Origin: an uncultured Anaerobiospirillum sp.
GTDB lineage: Bacteria; Pseudomonadota; Gammaproteobacteria; Enterobacterales; Succinivibrionaceae
Length of the DNA stretch: 64,000 bases
NCBI GenBank assembly: GCA_944390115.1
Contig: CALXOW010000009.1
Span: 1-64,000 of the forward strand
Direction: 5' to 3'
In this document: positions 17,196 through 26,605 of the stretch, one piece after another
Layout: every line of letters starts with the position of its first letter
Position numbering within the stretch: position 1 is the stretch's first letter
Made by a program: the position numbers and the translations under genes
The notes under the pieces: model-generated
What the model was told of the DNA's origin: nothing
Seen by the model: only the letters and a program-made list of their open reading frames with translations
Database searches by the model: none

Positions 17196-17969
17196 ATGTG
17201 GTTTGGTGTTATTTCGCTCTTCCCTGAGATGTTTTCGGCGCTGACCAATTCCGGGGTAACGTCGCGTGCGGTCAAGAATGGCTTGATTGAAATCGAGCTG
17301 TGGAACCCGCGCAATTTTACCCACGACAAGTACCAGACGGTCGATGACAAGCCCTACGGGGGCGGCCCTGGTATGTTGATGAAGGTTCAGCCGCTGCGTG
17401 ATGCCATTACGGCGGCACGACAAAAAGCACCTGAGGGAACCAAAGTCGTTTATATGTCTCCGCAAGGAGAGCGTCTTAGCCACTCACTGGTCACGCGATT
17501 CCATGACTGGGGTTCGTTAATCCTGATAGCCGGGCGCTATGAGGGTATCGATGAGCGTATCCTTCAGAGAGAAGTCGATCTGGAGGTTTCAATCGGTGAC
17601 TACGTGCTCTCAGGTGGCGAAATACCTGCAATGTGTGTCATCGATGCAGTATCGCGGATGGTTCCGGGCGTGCTCGGAAATATTCGCAATGCTCAAGAGG
17701 ATTCCTTTGCCGATGGGTTACTGCACTTTCCGCAGTACACCAGGCCTGAAGAGATTGAAGGTCTGAGCGTACCGCAGATTTTAATGAGCGGTAATCACCA
17801 AAAGATCCGGCGTTGGCGACTGCAGCAGGCATTAGCTAGAACCTATGAGCGACGTCCTGATTTATTGCAGTCAAGGTTACTAAATCGCGAAGAGCAAGAG
17901 CTCTTGCGTGAATACCTTGAGCTCAAGGCACAGGGGCAAGTCAAAGACCCCAGTGACCTTATAGGCTAG
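17196..17969 (+). CDS. trmD: tRNA (guanine-37-N1)-methyltransferase
   Basis: TrmD methylates G37 of tRNAs with SAM, preventing +1 frameshifts. 257 residues starting [20 protein letters not shown], with [18 protein letters not shown], the trefoil-knot SAM site ([16 protein letters not shown], then [12 protein letters not shown]) and the C-terminal [10 protein letters not shown]. The 96-nt gap after rimM contains two partial repeats around AACTAAGTTCTG/AACTGAGTTTAG, which may fold as a leader. Confidence 0.96.
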   Translation: MWFGVISLFPEMFSALTNSGVTSRAVKNGLIEIELWNPRNFTHDKYQTVDDKPYGGGPGMLMKVQPLRDAITAARQKAPEGTKVVYMSPQGERLSHSLVTRFHDWGSLILIAGRYEGIDERILQREVDLEVSIGDYVLSGGEIPAMCVIDAVSRMVPGVLGNIRNAQEDSFADGLLHFPQYTRPEEIEGLSVPQILMSGNHQKIRRWRLQQALARTYERRPDLLQSRLLNREEQELLREYLELKAQGQVKDPSDLIG

Positions 17970-18056
17970 AAGGGCACAGCTAAAGCGGGAATTGAAAGCC
18001 GCAGCCATCTAGCATGAGTCAAGGTACGAACAGATTTTATTTAGGGTAGGTACAAC

Positions 18057-18407
18057 ATGGCTAGCCATCCAATTATTGACCAGCTCGAGAAAGAGCAGCT
18101 CCGTCAAGACATTCCACAGTTCAACCCAGGCGACACCGTTCGCGTTGAGGTTCGTGTTGTTGAAGGCGACAAGTCCCGTTTACAGGCTTTCGAGGGCAAC
18201 GTTATTGCCAAGCGTAACCGTGGCTTAAACTCTTCCTTCACCGTTCGCAAGATTTCCTCGGGCGAGGGTGTTGAGCGTGTATTCCAGACCCACTCGCCAC
18301 TGATCGCTTCGATCAAGGTTACCCGTCGTGGTGACGTACGTCGCGCTAAGCTCTACTACTTACGCAACCGTACTGGTAAGGCTGCTCGCATCCGCGAGAA
18401 GGTCTAA
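18057..18407 (+). CDS. rplS: 50S ribosomal protein L19
   Basis: L19 lies at the 30S-50S interface. 116 residues with [40 protein letters not shown] and [18 protein letters not shown], all diagnostic. Last gene of the operon, followed by a strong terminator. Confidence 0.97.
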   Translation: MASHPIIDQLEKEQLRQDIPQFNPGDTVRVEVRVVEGDKSRLQAFEGNVIAKRNRGLNSSFTVRKISSGEGVERVFQTHSPLIASIKVTRRGDVRRAKLYYLRNRTGKAARIREKV

Positions 18408-18507
18408 AGATCGTCTGATCTTAAGATCTAGGCGTGTAATATTCGTGGTGAGCACGACCACCACCTGACACGCTGCCGCCTGCAGATAGGCGGCCCATTT
18501 GACAAAG

Positions 18508-18538
18508 CCTCAAATCTTAAGCAAGATTTGGGGTTTTT
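18508..18538 (+). terminator. Terminator of the rpsP operon
   Basis: CCTCAAATCTT pairs with AAGATTTGGGG around AAGC and is followed by TTTTTG. Confidence 0.85.
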
Positions 18539-18694
18539 GTGTATGTGGATCTGTGAAAAAAAAAATCTCGTGAGTTGGTCGCCTGCGCGCGGGCAAGCTG
18601 CCCTCTTTCCATGAGCCGCAGCCTCATCCTTAGTGCTGCGCTCATAACGCCAAAGCGCATATAGACGAGCTGCAGCTAAGGCCAAACCATTGAG

Positions 18695-20131
18695 ATGAGC
18701 ACAGGGCTATCGACTCTTTGGCTGAGAAATCGTATGGAATCAGTATTAGAAAACAACGCCGCACCGAGCGCTGTTCCAAGTTCCACCGAGCCACTACCTG
18801 ATCTGGTGGCGCAGCATTTAGCTAAGTTGCAGGATATTGCGACCAAATGTGACCGTGAGAACCAGCTGGAGCTTATCGCCTGCACGCCGGTGACCTTGCA
18901 AGAAGAAGGCAACTTAATTTGCGCTTACTGCTGGGAGCAGGATAAATGTGATGGTTTCGAGCGTGATTACGCTCCGGACGAAATCTTTGACACCCCAGCA
19001 GCAGCCCAAACCAAGCTAAACCAGGTGCAAGCAGAGGAAAATAGGGATCACGCCAACGTTTTCGACTTTTGTTCTGAACTGAAATTGCTTGCTGAGCAAG
19101 ACCGGGCTAAACTCGCCAAATTTATTAACAAATATCACTCTAAGAGAGTGATAGCTCAATTCGATTATGGGGTGAACGTCCATTGCCCGTCTTGCAAGGG
19201 TAAAGGTATCCAAAAATGTCCTGATTGCAAGGGCGCGGGCGTCATTAAATGCCCTAACTGCAATGGGCGCGGCAAGGTAACTAAGACCCGCACCGAGAAT
19301 TACACCAAGCGCACCTACAGCAAGGCGCAACACAAGACTTTGAGCCGTGATATTAGTCGGCAGGTGAAATACCAAGTTGACTGCGACAAGTGCCGTGGCT
19401 CGGGTAAAATCAAGTGCAACACCTGTCATGGAGAAGGTTTGGTCAAATGCCGTAGTTGCTCAGGTTCTGGATTAGTAAAGCAATCGGTTGTGCTAAAACT
19501 CAATGCCAGTCTGAAATTTGGTTTAGGACAATCGTCTGCAGTGGGCTATGATTTTGCTAAGTTGCAAAAAGTGCTTAATAACGCAGGATTGAAAAAAGTA
19601 CGTGACCTGGCGCAGCTGAAGCTTGACTTCGACGCAAGTCACTTTGACCAAGAGCAATGCCTGATTCCGTATAACATGAGCGCTGACTTGTTGCTGATTG
19701 AGTATCGCTGCTCCGGCCAAAACTTTGTTGATGTCTTAATGGCAGGCGATGGTACGGTGGTGCAAGCTGCTCCTTTTGTTGATGCAGTTTGCGCCTCATA
19801 CGTAGCACTGCTTGAGGAGGCGGCTGCTCGTAAATTTGCGAATGTCACCACACTGATAGATAAGCTCAAGAGTAGTGACCTGATCGGTGCGTGCTTGCAA
19901 GCAAAGCTGAACCACAGTGCCGATGAATCAAGTGCTATCTTGAAAAAGGGTACCGAGGATCATATCAGCTCGGATCTTAGAAAAAAGATCAATAGTCTGT
20001 TCCAAGATTGGCAAGAGCTTGATGAGCGGCGCATGCGCTTAAAACGCAATCTGAAGATAGGCGCGGGCGCACTGTTAGTCATTGTGGCTGCCGGTGCTTT
20101 TGCTTGGCTCAAGCTCAGTGGGCAGCTATAA
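18695..20131 (+). CDS. Tail-anchored protein with six CxxCxGxG zinc-finger motifs
   Basis: 478 residues. Two blocks of DnaJ-type motifs are separated by about 36 basic residues: CPSCKGKG, CPDCKGAG, CPNCNGRG (164-193) and CDKCRGSG, CNTCHGEG, CRSCSGSG (230-259). DnaJ normally has four such motifs and a J domain; here there are six and no HPD-bearing J domain. An N-terminal CAYC (76-79) plus C85 could add a metal site. The C-terminus has one hydrophobic segment (about 455-474) after RRMRLKRNLK, suggesting a tail anchor with the bulk in the cytoplasm. ATG 18734 is an alternative start; neither has a strong Shine-Dalgarno. Function not recognised; a substrate-binding or redox role would be inference. 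Confidence 0.75.
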   Translation: MSTGLSTLWLRNRMESVLENNAAPSAVPSSTEPLPDLVAQHLAKLQDIATKCDRENQLELIACTPVTLQEEGNLICAYCWEQDKCDGFERDYAPDEIFDTPAAAQTKLNQVQAEENRDHANVFDFCSELKLLAEQDRAKLAKFINKYHSKRVIAQFDYGVNVHCPSCKGKGIQKCPDCKGAGVIKCPNCNGRGKVTKTRTENYTKRTYSKAQHKTLSRDISRQVKYQVDCDKCRGSGKIKCNTCHGEGLVKCRSCSGSGLVKQSVVLKLNASLKFGLGQSSAVGYDFAKLQKVLNNAGLKKVRDLAQLKLDFDASHFDQEQCLIPYNMSADLLLIEYRCSGQNFVDVLMAGDGTVVQAAPFVDAVCASYVALLEEAAARKFANVTTLIDKLKSSDLIGACLQAKLNHSADESSAILKKGTEDHISSDLRKKINSLFQDWQELDERRMRLKRNLKIGAGALLVIVAAGAFAWLKLSGQL

Positions 20132-20453
20132 GACCTCCAAGACAGATGAGGCTTGCGTGGGGAGTTTGGCCTCACGTGAGCGTGAGGTTAGCGCGGCTAC
20201 CGGTTCTGGGGCCGCGCTTTGAGTCTTAGCGCTAGACTTAGAGCGTGGCTTGTTGCTGCTCGAGTGAGTGCAGCTCCAGCTTAGGCATAGCCTGCCTGAG
20301 CTGTAGAGTCTCAAGCGAGACCGTGATGATGCGCAAGATCAGGTTCAGGATTTAGCTAACGGATAGGGCGGCAGAGTGCCATGGCAATTAGGGATGATGG
20401 CCAGAAGGAGGGCCAGGATGATGTGGGCTTTTGGTTTTGCGGAGCCCAGATAC
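20132..20453. other. Intergenic region without a gene
   Basis: A 7-bp hairpin CCTCACG TGAG CGTGAGG lies at 20170-20187, about 40 nt after the previous stop, without a U-tract. Nothing else was recognised. Confidence 0.4.
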
Positions 20454-20478
20454 AAAAAAAGTAGCCTAAAGCTACTTT
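20454..20478 (-). terminator. Terminator downstream of tRNA-fMet
   Basis: On the minus strand AGTAGC TTTAG GCTACT is followed by seven T. On the plus strand the same hairpin is followed by TTCTC, so it could also act weakly for the zinc-finger gene. A second hairpin, CCAACTC AAAA GAGTTGG, lies between it and the tRNA. Confidence 0.8.
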
Positions 20479-20511
20479 CTCTGATTCATTGGAGCGCCAA
20501 CTCAAAAGAGT

Positions 20512-20588
<77 letters not shown>

Positions 20589-20794
20589 ATTCGATGGGTG
20601 CATTATAGTGAGCCCGATCACGTCTGTCAACAAAAATGTTAGAAAAATTTTAAGATTTTATGTTGAGCCCGACGCTCCGGGCGCACAAGCGCTTATTTAA
20701 GCCGATCGTGTCCCAAACGGGGGGTACGACGGCAAAATTGCAGTGCAGCTCCGCACCTTGGGGCTGCTTACGGCCAGGCCGGGGCTGGCCTTAA

Positions 20795-21136
20795 TTACTT
20801 CTTGCTCTTTGGTGCTAACTCGACGGAGAAAACCGAGTTGTCGCCACCAAAGGAGTTGGCGCAGTAGGACTCAGCCTTCCAATCGTTGTCAAACTTGACC
20901 GAGCCATCAGGCATGATGTACTTGAAGCGGTATTGGTAGCTTGGCTGTAAGTCGGTTGGCACCGTGATCGAGCCGCAGTAAGTGCCATTGTGCTGAGGCT
21001 TCATGGCAACGGGCTCCCAGCCATTGTGCTCGCAGATTAAGTAAATCTGCGCAGCTCCTTGGACTGCTTCTTTAGTGATGTAGAAGGTAATAGTGATCTT
21101 CTTACCGTTCTTACTTAAGGTCTTAGAGACGCTCAT
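20795..21136 (-). CDS. Small CBM48-like (early-set) carbohydrate-binding protein
   Basis: 113 residues forming one beta-sandwich domain: KITITFYITKEAVQGAAQIYLICEHNGWEPVAMKPQ, then SYQYRFKYIMPDGSVKFDND. The pattern VxLxGxFNxW...YxYRFxxDG typical of CBM48/isoamylase N-terminal and AMPK glycogen-binding domains is visible (HNGW, YQYRFKY, DNDW). No catalytic domain and no signal peptide. AGGAG 7 nt before the ATG supports the start. Stand-alone versions are known from glycogen- or starch-using bacteria; glgC and glgA are elsewhere in the window. A role in binding glycogen is inference. Confidence 0.65.
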   Translation of the reverse strand: MSVSKTLSKNGKKITITFYITKEAVQGAAQIYLICEHNGWEPVAMKPQHNGTYCGSITVPTDLQPSYQYRFKYIMPDGSVKFDNDWKAESYCANSFGGDNSVFSVELAPKSKK

Positions 21137-21229
21137 GACAAGCTCCTTGCTGTAACCTCAGAGCCGAGGTGACTTACCCAGGGGTACCACCTAGAGGTGA
21201 CTTACCGCTTGGTAAAACCTGGAGGTGAG

Positions 21230-21731
21230 ATCGAAAAAAGAGAGGCGACCGGGCATAGGACGTCCTGTCCTATGCGGGCGCAAGGGGCATCCTACCCCTT
21301 GGTCGGCCTTGGCGGCCTCAACTTCCCTGTTGGGGCATACCAAGACAAACATTGTGTGGCCCTAAGACTAGGCTCAGCTCGCACAAGAAAATCCTGTTCT
21401 TGGAGACGGGCCTACCTCAGCCTTAGAGGGGGCTACCCTCACTAGGCCATAGGATTAGCTATATCCCACCTGCAGTCCCCTCTGATGAGGACTGTCCTAG
21501 GACCCTAATTACCGACGGGGGTACTAGGACAGGTCTCTTCAGAGGGTAAGGTATGCGGCTCGACCCTAGGCATTAGCACAGAAGTGAGGACGTTAGCCTT
21601 GCTTCTGTAGTAAGTTAAGCGCACAGATAAGATTACAACCTAGGGGGCTATCCTTTACCTTGGGACAGGCCGGTAATGGGGGCCTGCTTGGGGTGGAACA
21701 GCACCGAGCTTAAGCTATACCCGTACAATTG
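21230..21731 (-). ncRNA. Candidate large structured RNA
   Basis: This stretch has no credible protein gene but many strong local hairpins: GCATAGGAC/GTCCTATGC (21253-21275), AAGGGG/CCCCTT, CCTCAAC/GTTGGGG, CAGTCC/GGACTG, GTCCTAG/CTAGGAC and ACAGAAG/CTTCTGT. A minus-strand promoter lies just upstream. The far end has the strongest hairpin, then six T after about 13 nt. It does not match RNase P, tmRNA, 6S or SRP RNA signatures that I can recognise. Strand is inferred from the promoter; boundaries are approximate. Confidence 0.4.
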
Positions 21732-21736
21732 CACGA

Positions 21737-21764
21737 TATATACAGCGATTATCCTATGTTGCAA
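21737..21764 (-). promoter_or_regulatory. Putative minus-strand promoter of the structured region
   Basis: On the minus strand TTGCAA (21759-21764), 16-nt spacer, TATATA (21737-21742). It reads into the structured region and onwards to the CBM48-like gene at 21136. Confidence 0.45.
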
Positions 21765-22211
21765 TTATAAGCCACTTAAACCCATCAGGAAAGGCTTAAA
21801 TTTCCCATTTTTGTGATCAAGTCGACTTAGTTGGCACTAGGGGGTGGGAACTTGGGCTAGGATAGCCCCACCAAGTGGGCTTGGCGCGAGGGTAAGCCCC
21901 CTTGGCGTGAATTTATCTAGCCGCACTAAACGGCTTAACTCTGCCTTATTTTGAGGCAAAGAGCCCCTGGTGGTGGCCCTAATGTGGCCTCTTATTACGG
22001 CCTCAAGTAAGCCCCTGACTGCGAGGAGCCCCCTTGACTGTGACCTAGGTAGGCCCCGGCTTACGCTCTAGGTAGGCCCCTGGCGGAGCCCGCGCAAGCC
22101 CCTTGGTAGGGGCCTTTAGGAACGTCCTAATGGGGGCTTTATAACCCTAAGTAGGCTGAGAGAAGCCCCCTTTGCGGGGGGCCTTTAGGAAGGCCATGTT
22201 AAGGGGCGGGC
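21765..22211. other. Gene-free region rich in AGCCCC/GGGGCT motifs
   Basis: About 450 nt downstream of mutH without an open frame of note. Short motifs such as AAGCCCC, GTAGGCCCC and GGAGCCCC recur roughly every 20-30 nt and can pair with GGGGC runs in the same stretch (AAGCCCC with GGGGGCTT, and GGCCTTTAGGAAGGCC near 22180-22196). Function unknown; possibly decayed sequence or structured mRNA 3' region of mutH. Confidence 0.45.
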
Positions 22212-23027
22212 CTAGGTCCGCTTAAAGTGGGCAGAAAGCTGGGCTAGGTGGGCTGCGTTCAGGCCTTGTTCCTGTATGAATTGCGCGATGAGCTTGCGGG
22301 TGACTTCGGCCCTTAAGTAATAGCCCTTAGGGGTGGTGGCGATGAAGTTGCCACGCTCGTCGCGAACCTGGGTCGTGACCTGGGAGTTGAGGGCCTTAGG
22401 GCGCAGCTGAATGATGGTACCCATGGCCCCGGTGATCTGCGCGCTGCGGCCAGTGCAGATCAACTCATTGAACTCGTTATAGTCAGCTTCAATCTGGGCG
22501 AGCTCTTGGGGGTTAGGCTGGTAAAAGCAAAAGCCTAGGATGGGGCGCTGCTCCAGGGGCAAGTCACTGGGGGCGAGCACCAGTACCCAAAGTAGGGAGC
22601 TTAGCTTGTGATAGAGCGGTGATTGCTGAAAGGGGATAAAGCGCTCGGCCTTGAGGTCAGCCATGCAGATGAAGGTCGAGTCTTTGAGACTTAGGTCGTA
22701 GCTTAAGGATACGGTCTTAAGCTCGATTCCTAATTCCATAAAATCAGGCACCGGCAGATTCTTGGCATTGGCCCCTAAAAAGAGCTCGATGAGCTGCCCA
22801 GCAAAGCCCTTGGCCCCCATCATGCCCGTGGGTACGGGCACTTGGGCTAGGGCCGCCAGCTCCCCTAAGCTGCGCCCGAGCAGGCGCTGTAAACGCTTTT
22901 TGAGTTCGGCTTTCGTGGTGGGTGGAGTAAAGCTCAAGGGGCTTAAGAGCTCCTTGCGATAGCTCAGCTCAGGGCGCAGGGGCTCTAAGGTAAAAGGTAC
23001 GGCGTCTTGATTGTGGTTATCGGGCAT
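22212..23027 (-). CDS. mutH: DNA mismatch repair endonuclease MutH
   Basis: MutH nicks the unmethylated strand at hemimethylated GATC after activation by MutL. 271 residues; the catalytic triad D95, E102, K104 in DFMELGIELKT has the E. coli spacing (D70, E77, K79). Also LGELAAL, GFAGQLIELFLGA, IQLRPKALNSQ and PKGYYLRAEVTRKLI. An extra 25-30 N-terminal residues precede the core. AGGAGGGAG lies just before the ATG. MutH implies Dam methylation in the host. rppH is divergent, as in related genomes. Confidence 0.95.
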   Translation of the reverse strand: MPDNHNQDAVPFTLEPLRPELSYRKELLSPLSFTPPTTKAELKKRLQRLLGRSLGELAALAQVPVPTGMMGAKGFAGQLIELFLGANAKNLPVPDFMELGIELKTVSLSYDLSLKDSTFICMADLKAERFIPFQQSPLYHKLSSLLWVLVLAPSDLPLEQRPILGFCFYQPNPQELAQIEADYNEFNELICTGRSAQITGAMGTIIQLRPKALNSQVTTQVRDERGNFIATTPKGYYLRAEVTRKLIAQFIQEQGLNAAHLAQLSAHFKRT

Positions 23028-23082
23028 GGCGCTCCCTCCTAAGCTGACACTGAGCCATTTTTGCTAAAACAGGGCCTAATTG

Positions 23083-23128
23083 AGCCGACCTAATTTAGCC
23101 GACCTAATTTAGCCGACCTAATTTAGCC
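23083..23128. repeat. Three tandem copies of a 14-nt unit
   Basis: GCCGACCTAATTTA is repeated three times, with a partial fourth unit upstream, between mutH and rppH. It lies in a 340-nt region (23028-23371) with no gene; no clear promoter hexamers were found. Confidence 0.85.
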
Positions 23129-23371
23129 TATGAGCCTAAAAAAGCCAAACAGTTGGGCAGATCAGACTTTCTTTGCAAAGTGAGACTTGGGCGCACCCCT
23201 CAAAAATGGGGCTGTGGGATAATTGAGGCGGTGCTTTAGGTGGAGTGAGCTTAGGGGCCTAAGCTTAGGAACTTAGCGCGCGTTTTTTGCTCTATTGGAT
23301 AGTGTGAGCCGTAAGGCTCGGGTCAAAGCCCCGAACTTGGTCGCGGGCTTGGGTGTAAGTGGATTGATGCG

Positions 23372-23893
23372 ATGTTAGATCTTGATGGCTATCGGCCCAA
23401 TGTGGGAATGGTGATCTTCAATCGCAAGGGTCAGGTGCTCTGGGCGCGGCGGGTGCGCCAAAACTCCTGGCAGTTCCCGCAAGGTGGGGTCAAGGAAGAT
23501 GAAAGTGAAGAGCAAGCGATGTATCGTGAGCTCTACGAGGAGATGGGCTTGCGCGAGCAGGACGTCTACATCGTCCAAACTTCCCGGCATCATTATCGCT
23601 ATCGCATCCCTAAGCGTATGCTCGAGAGCCGCAAAGATAATAGCTACCAAGGGCAAAAACAACGTTGGTTTCTTTTGGCCTTGGATGACGATGTTGAGCT
23701 TGATGCGGTCATCCGCTTCAACCAAGGACGCCATCCGGAGTTCGATGGCTGGCGTTGGGTCAGCTATTGGTATCCGGTGCGCAACGCTGTGCCGTTTAAG
23801 CGTGATGTCTACCGCAAGATCTTAACGGAATTTGCCCCGGCCGCCTTGGGCTTGGATTTAAATGCCAATTATGGCCCCACTATGGTGATTTAG
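23372..23893 (+). CDS. rppH: RNA pyrophosphohydrolase
   Basis: RppH removes pyrophosphate from mRNA 5' ends and triggers RNase E decay. 173 residues; [23 protein letters not shown], the Nudix box [20 protein letters not shown] (about 38-57), GQKQRWFLL and [15 protein letters not shown] match E. coli RppH closely. rppH-ptsP-thyA order is conserved with Enterobacteria except that lgt is absent here. Confidence 0.96.
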   Translation: MLDLDGYRPNVGMVIFNRKGQVLWARRVRQNSWQFPQGGVKEDESEEQAMYRELYEEMGLREQDVYIVQTSRHHYRYRIPKRMLESRKDNSYQGQKQRWFLLALDDDVELDAVIRFNQGRHPEFDGWRWVSYWYPVRNAVPFKRDVYRKILTEFAPAALGLDLNANYGPTMVI

Positions 23894-24157
23894 CGGGACT
23901 AATGCGCGCTATGGCAAAAGGCACGCAATTTTCAGCCAGCTCAAGTGAGCTTGGCTATACTTAGAGCGTAGGCTCTAAGCTTATAGGGCGTAAGCTCTGC
24001 GCTTACGCACAGTTGAGGGCACTAGGAGCGCAAGGCTTTAAGGCCGCTCAAGCGGCACTTGGTCTTAAATAAGCTTCTAGGCAATCAAACCTCGGGATCG
24101 CCCATGGTGACCATGGAGCCTGAGGAAACAGACTTGTGAAATGTGAGGAGAGTCTGG

Positions 24158-26470
24158 ATGGACGGAAAAATTTTTTTGCAAGCTTTGCGTCAGATTACGC
24201 AGGAGGTAGCAAGCGAGCCTGATCTGAGCAAGGCTATGGCTTTGTTAGTGCAGCATATCCGTCGTACCACTGAAGCCGACTGCTGCTCCTTGTACTTATA
24301 TGACGACTTTCGTAAGCGCTATCGCTTGATGGCCTCCGATGGCTTAGCCCAGTCGGCGGTTGGTAAGGCGACTTTGCGCTTCGATGAGGGCTTGGTCGGC
24401 GTAGTGGGTTCGACCAATGAAATCTTGAATTTGGCCGATGCCTCGTCGCACCCTAATTTCAAGTACCTGCCGGACGTAGGCGAGGATGAGTACTTATCCT
24501 TCCTGGGCGTCCCGATCTTAAATCAAGGTACGACCTTAGGTGTCTTGGTCATTCAAAGCAAGATTAAGCAGCTCTTTGGCGAACAAGAAGAGTCCTTTAT
24601 GGTGACCTTGGCCGCTCAGATCGGCTCGATCATCGTCTCCAGTAAGGAACGCAATAGCGTCGAGGACGATTTGTTGCGCCGCGTTAAGGGCTTTGCCTCA
24701 ACCGGCGATGTCGCCATTGCCCGCGCCTTAGTCTGGCAGCCTGAGACCGCCCTTGAGGACATCAAGGTCCAGACCTGCGATGATGCCCTGATGCAAGTCG
24801 AGCTCTTCCAACAAGTCATGTTCCAGCTCCAAATCGAGATGGATCGCGCCACCTTAAAGCGTCAAGAAGAGTCCCAAAGCGCCCCTGGCTATCATTATGT
24901 CTCGGGCTATAGCCGCATGCTCGATGATGCTACGCTCCAAGATGAGATCGTGGCCGCCATTGAGGCCAATAACTACCTCGCCACGGCCGCCACTAAGGTC
25001 GTGATTGAGCGTCGTATGGGTGAGGCGCAGGCTCAAGGCAAGAATGAGCTCGCCTTTGACTTAAAGGACTTAGGCCAAGTTATCGTTTCGCGCCTGGTAC
25101 ACGCTTATAACCGTGAGGTCGATGTCTCCGAGCCCGTGGTGCTCATCATGGAGAATATTCCATCGTCGATGCTCACTGAGCTGCCGGGCGATAAGGTGGT
25201 CGGCTTAATTGCCACCTCGCAAGTGGCCAGCTCCCATGATTCCATCTTAGCGCGCGATTTTGGTATCCCAGCGGTCTTAGGTGTTAACCTCAACACCGCT
25301 GATATCGATGGTCATATGGTGATCGTCGATGGCCGCAACTGCGAGGTGATCTTGGACCCACCTGAGTCGGTGGTTGATGAGTTCAAGCAGCTCTTAGCCC
25401 AAAGCAAGGAGCAGATGGACCTCTTTGCCCGCGAGAGCGGCACCGCTGTCACCTGCCTTGATGGCCGTCATATCAGCATTGGCCTCAATGCCGGTCTCAA
25501 GCAAAACAGCTTAGAGGTGGTCAACGCCAGTGACAATATTGGCCTGTTCCGCACTGAGATCGCCTTTATGCTGTGCCAGGCTTTCCCTAGCGAGCAACAG
25601 CAATACGAGTGGTATGCGCGCCTGTTAGAGCAATTTGCGCCCAAGCCGGTATGCATGCGCACCTTGGATGTGGGCTCTGATAAGGGCCTGTCCTATCTGC
25701 CATCGAAGGAGGCCAATCCTGCCTTAGGTTGGCGTGGTGTGCGCGTCACAATGGATATGCCTAATATCCTGTACACGCAATTGCGCGCCATGCTGCGAGC
25801 CCACCAAAAGTACGGCAACTTAGAGCTGATGATCCCAATGGTCTCGCGTCTTGAGGAAGTACGCTTCGTCAAGAAGGCCATTATTGAGGTGGCCAATGAG
25901 CTGCGCGTCAAGACGGGCCAAGAGGTCACGCTGCCACGCTTTGGCGTCATGATTGAGGTGCCTTCGTGCATTTATCTCATGGACGAGTTAGCTCGCGAGG
26001 TTGATTTCTTCTCGATTGGTAGCAATGACTTAATCCAGTACTTGCTGGCGGTCGACCGCTCTAACCCTAAGGTCAAGCGCTTCTTTGATTGCTTCCACCC
26101 AGCGGTAGTGCGCTGTTTACATGAGCTGTGCGCCAAGTCCGATGCTATGGGCAAGCGCATTACGGTCTGCGGTGAAAGTGCCGGTGACCCATTGTCAGCG
26201 CTGCTCTTACTGTCCTTGGGTTACACTTCGCTTAGCATGAACTACTCCTACATTGCGCGTATCAAGTACATCTTGCGCCGCGTCAATTTCAGTGAGTTAC
26301 GGGAGTTAGGCAAGCAGGCCCTGAGCTTAACGGATAGCACGGCGATCCGGGCACTCTATGAGCAATACGCGGCCCAGCAAGGCTTAGGCAAGATTATCGC
26401 GCTCTACCAGCAAGAGCATGGTGACCCTAATGCCGTGCACGCTGCGACCGACGAGCCCGCTGCCGAATAG
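24158..26470 (+). CDS. ptsP: Nitrogen-PTS enzyme I (PtsP)
   Basis: Phosphoenolpyruvate-dependent kinase of NPr in the regulatory nitrogen PTS. 770 residues: N-terminal GAF domain (about 1-160, sensing glutamine and 2-oxoglutarate in characterised relatives), then the enzyme I body. Phospho-His is in SSHDSILARDFGIPAVLG. The PEP-binding domain has DVGSDKGLSYLP, GLFRTEIAFM, SIGSNDLIQYLLAVDR and VCGESAGD with the catalytic Cys. Start ATG 24158 lies 8 nt after GGAG; an in-frame GTG at 24143 is less likely. NPr and EIIA-Ntr genes are not in the window. Confidence 0.95.
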   Translation: MDGKIFLQALRQITQEVASEPDLSKAMALLVQHIRRTTEADCCSLYLYDDFRKRYRLMASDGLAQSAVGKATLRFDEGLVGVVGSTNEILNLADASSHPNFKYLPDVGEDEYLSFLGVPILNQGTTLGVLVIQSKIKQLFGEQEESFMVTLAAQIGSIIVSSKERNSVEDDLLRRVKGFASTGDVAIARALVWQPETALEDIKVQTCDDALMQVELFQQVMFQLQIEMDRATLKRQEESQSAPGYHYVSGYSRMLDDATLQDEIVAAIEANNYLATAATKVVIERRMGEAQAQGKNELAFDLKDLGQVIVSRLVHAYNREVDVSEPVVLIMENIPSSMLTELPGDKVVGLIATSQVASSHDSILARDFGIPAVLGVNLNTADIDGHMVIVDGRNCEVILDPPESVVDEFKQLLAQSKEQMDLFARESGTAVTCLDGRHISIGLNAGLKQNSLEVVNASDNIGLFRTEIAFMLCQAFPSEQQQYEWYARLLEQFAPKPVCMRTLDVGSDKGLSYLPSKEANPALGWRGVRVTMDMPNILYTQLRAMLRAHQKYGNLELMIPMVSRLEEVRFVKKAIIEVANELRVKTGQEVTLPRFGVMIEVPSCIYLMDELAREVDFFSIGSNDLIQYLLAVDRSNPKVKRFFDCFHPAVVRCLHELCAKSDAMGKRITVCGESAGDPLSALLLLSLGYTSLSMNYSYIARIKYILRRVNFSELRELGKQALSLTDSTAIRALYEQYAAQQGLGKIIALYQQEHGDPNAVHAATDEPAAE

Positions 26471-26516
26471 TAGGCTAGCGCCGAGCAAGTAGCCAATATT
26501 TGCTGTTTTCTAATAA

Positions 26517-26562
26517 CGAAACCGTCCTTAAGTCGTGTGCTTAAGGTCGGTTTCGTTTTTTT
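26517..26562 (+). terminator. Terminator after ptsP
   Basis: CGAAACCGTCCTTAAG pairs with CTTAAGGTCGGTTTCG, followed by seven T. Long, near-perfect stem. Confidence 0.9.
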
Positions 26563-26605
26563 ATGGCACAATGAGGCAAGTTTTCATTGTTTTAAGAGGT
26601 GAGGC

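Noticed and set aside
21230-21731. RNase P RNA, tmRNA, 6S RNA or SRP RNA
   Set aside because: The GAGGAAAGTCC and ACAGAA elements of RNase P, the tag frame of tmRNA and the SRP tetraloop region are absent on both strands; tmRNA is clearly at 52646-53008.
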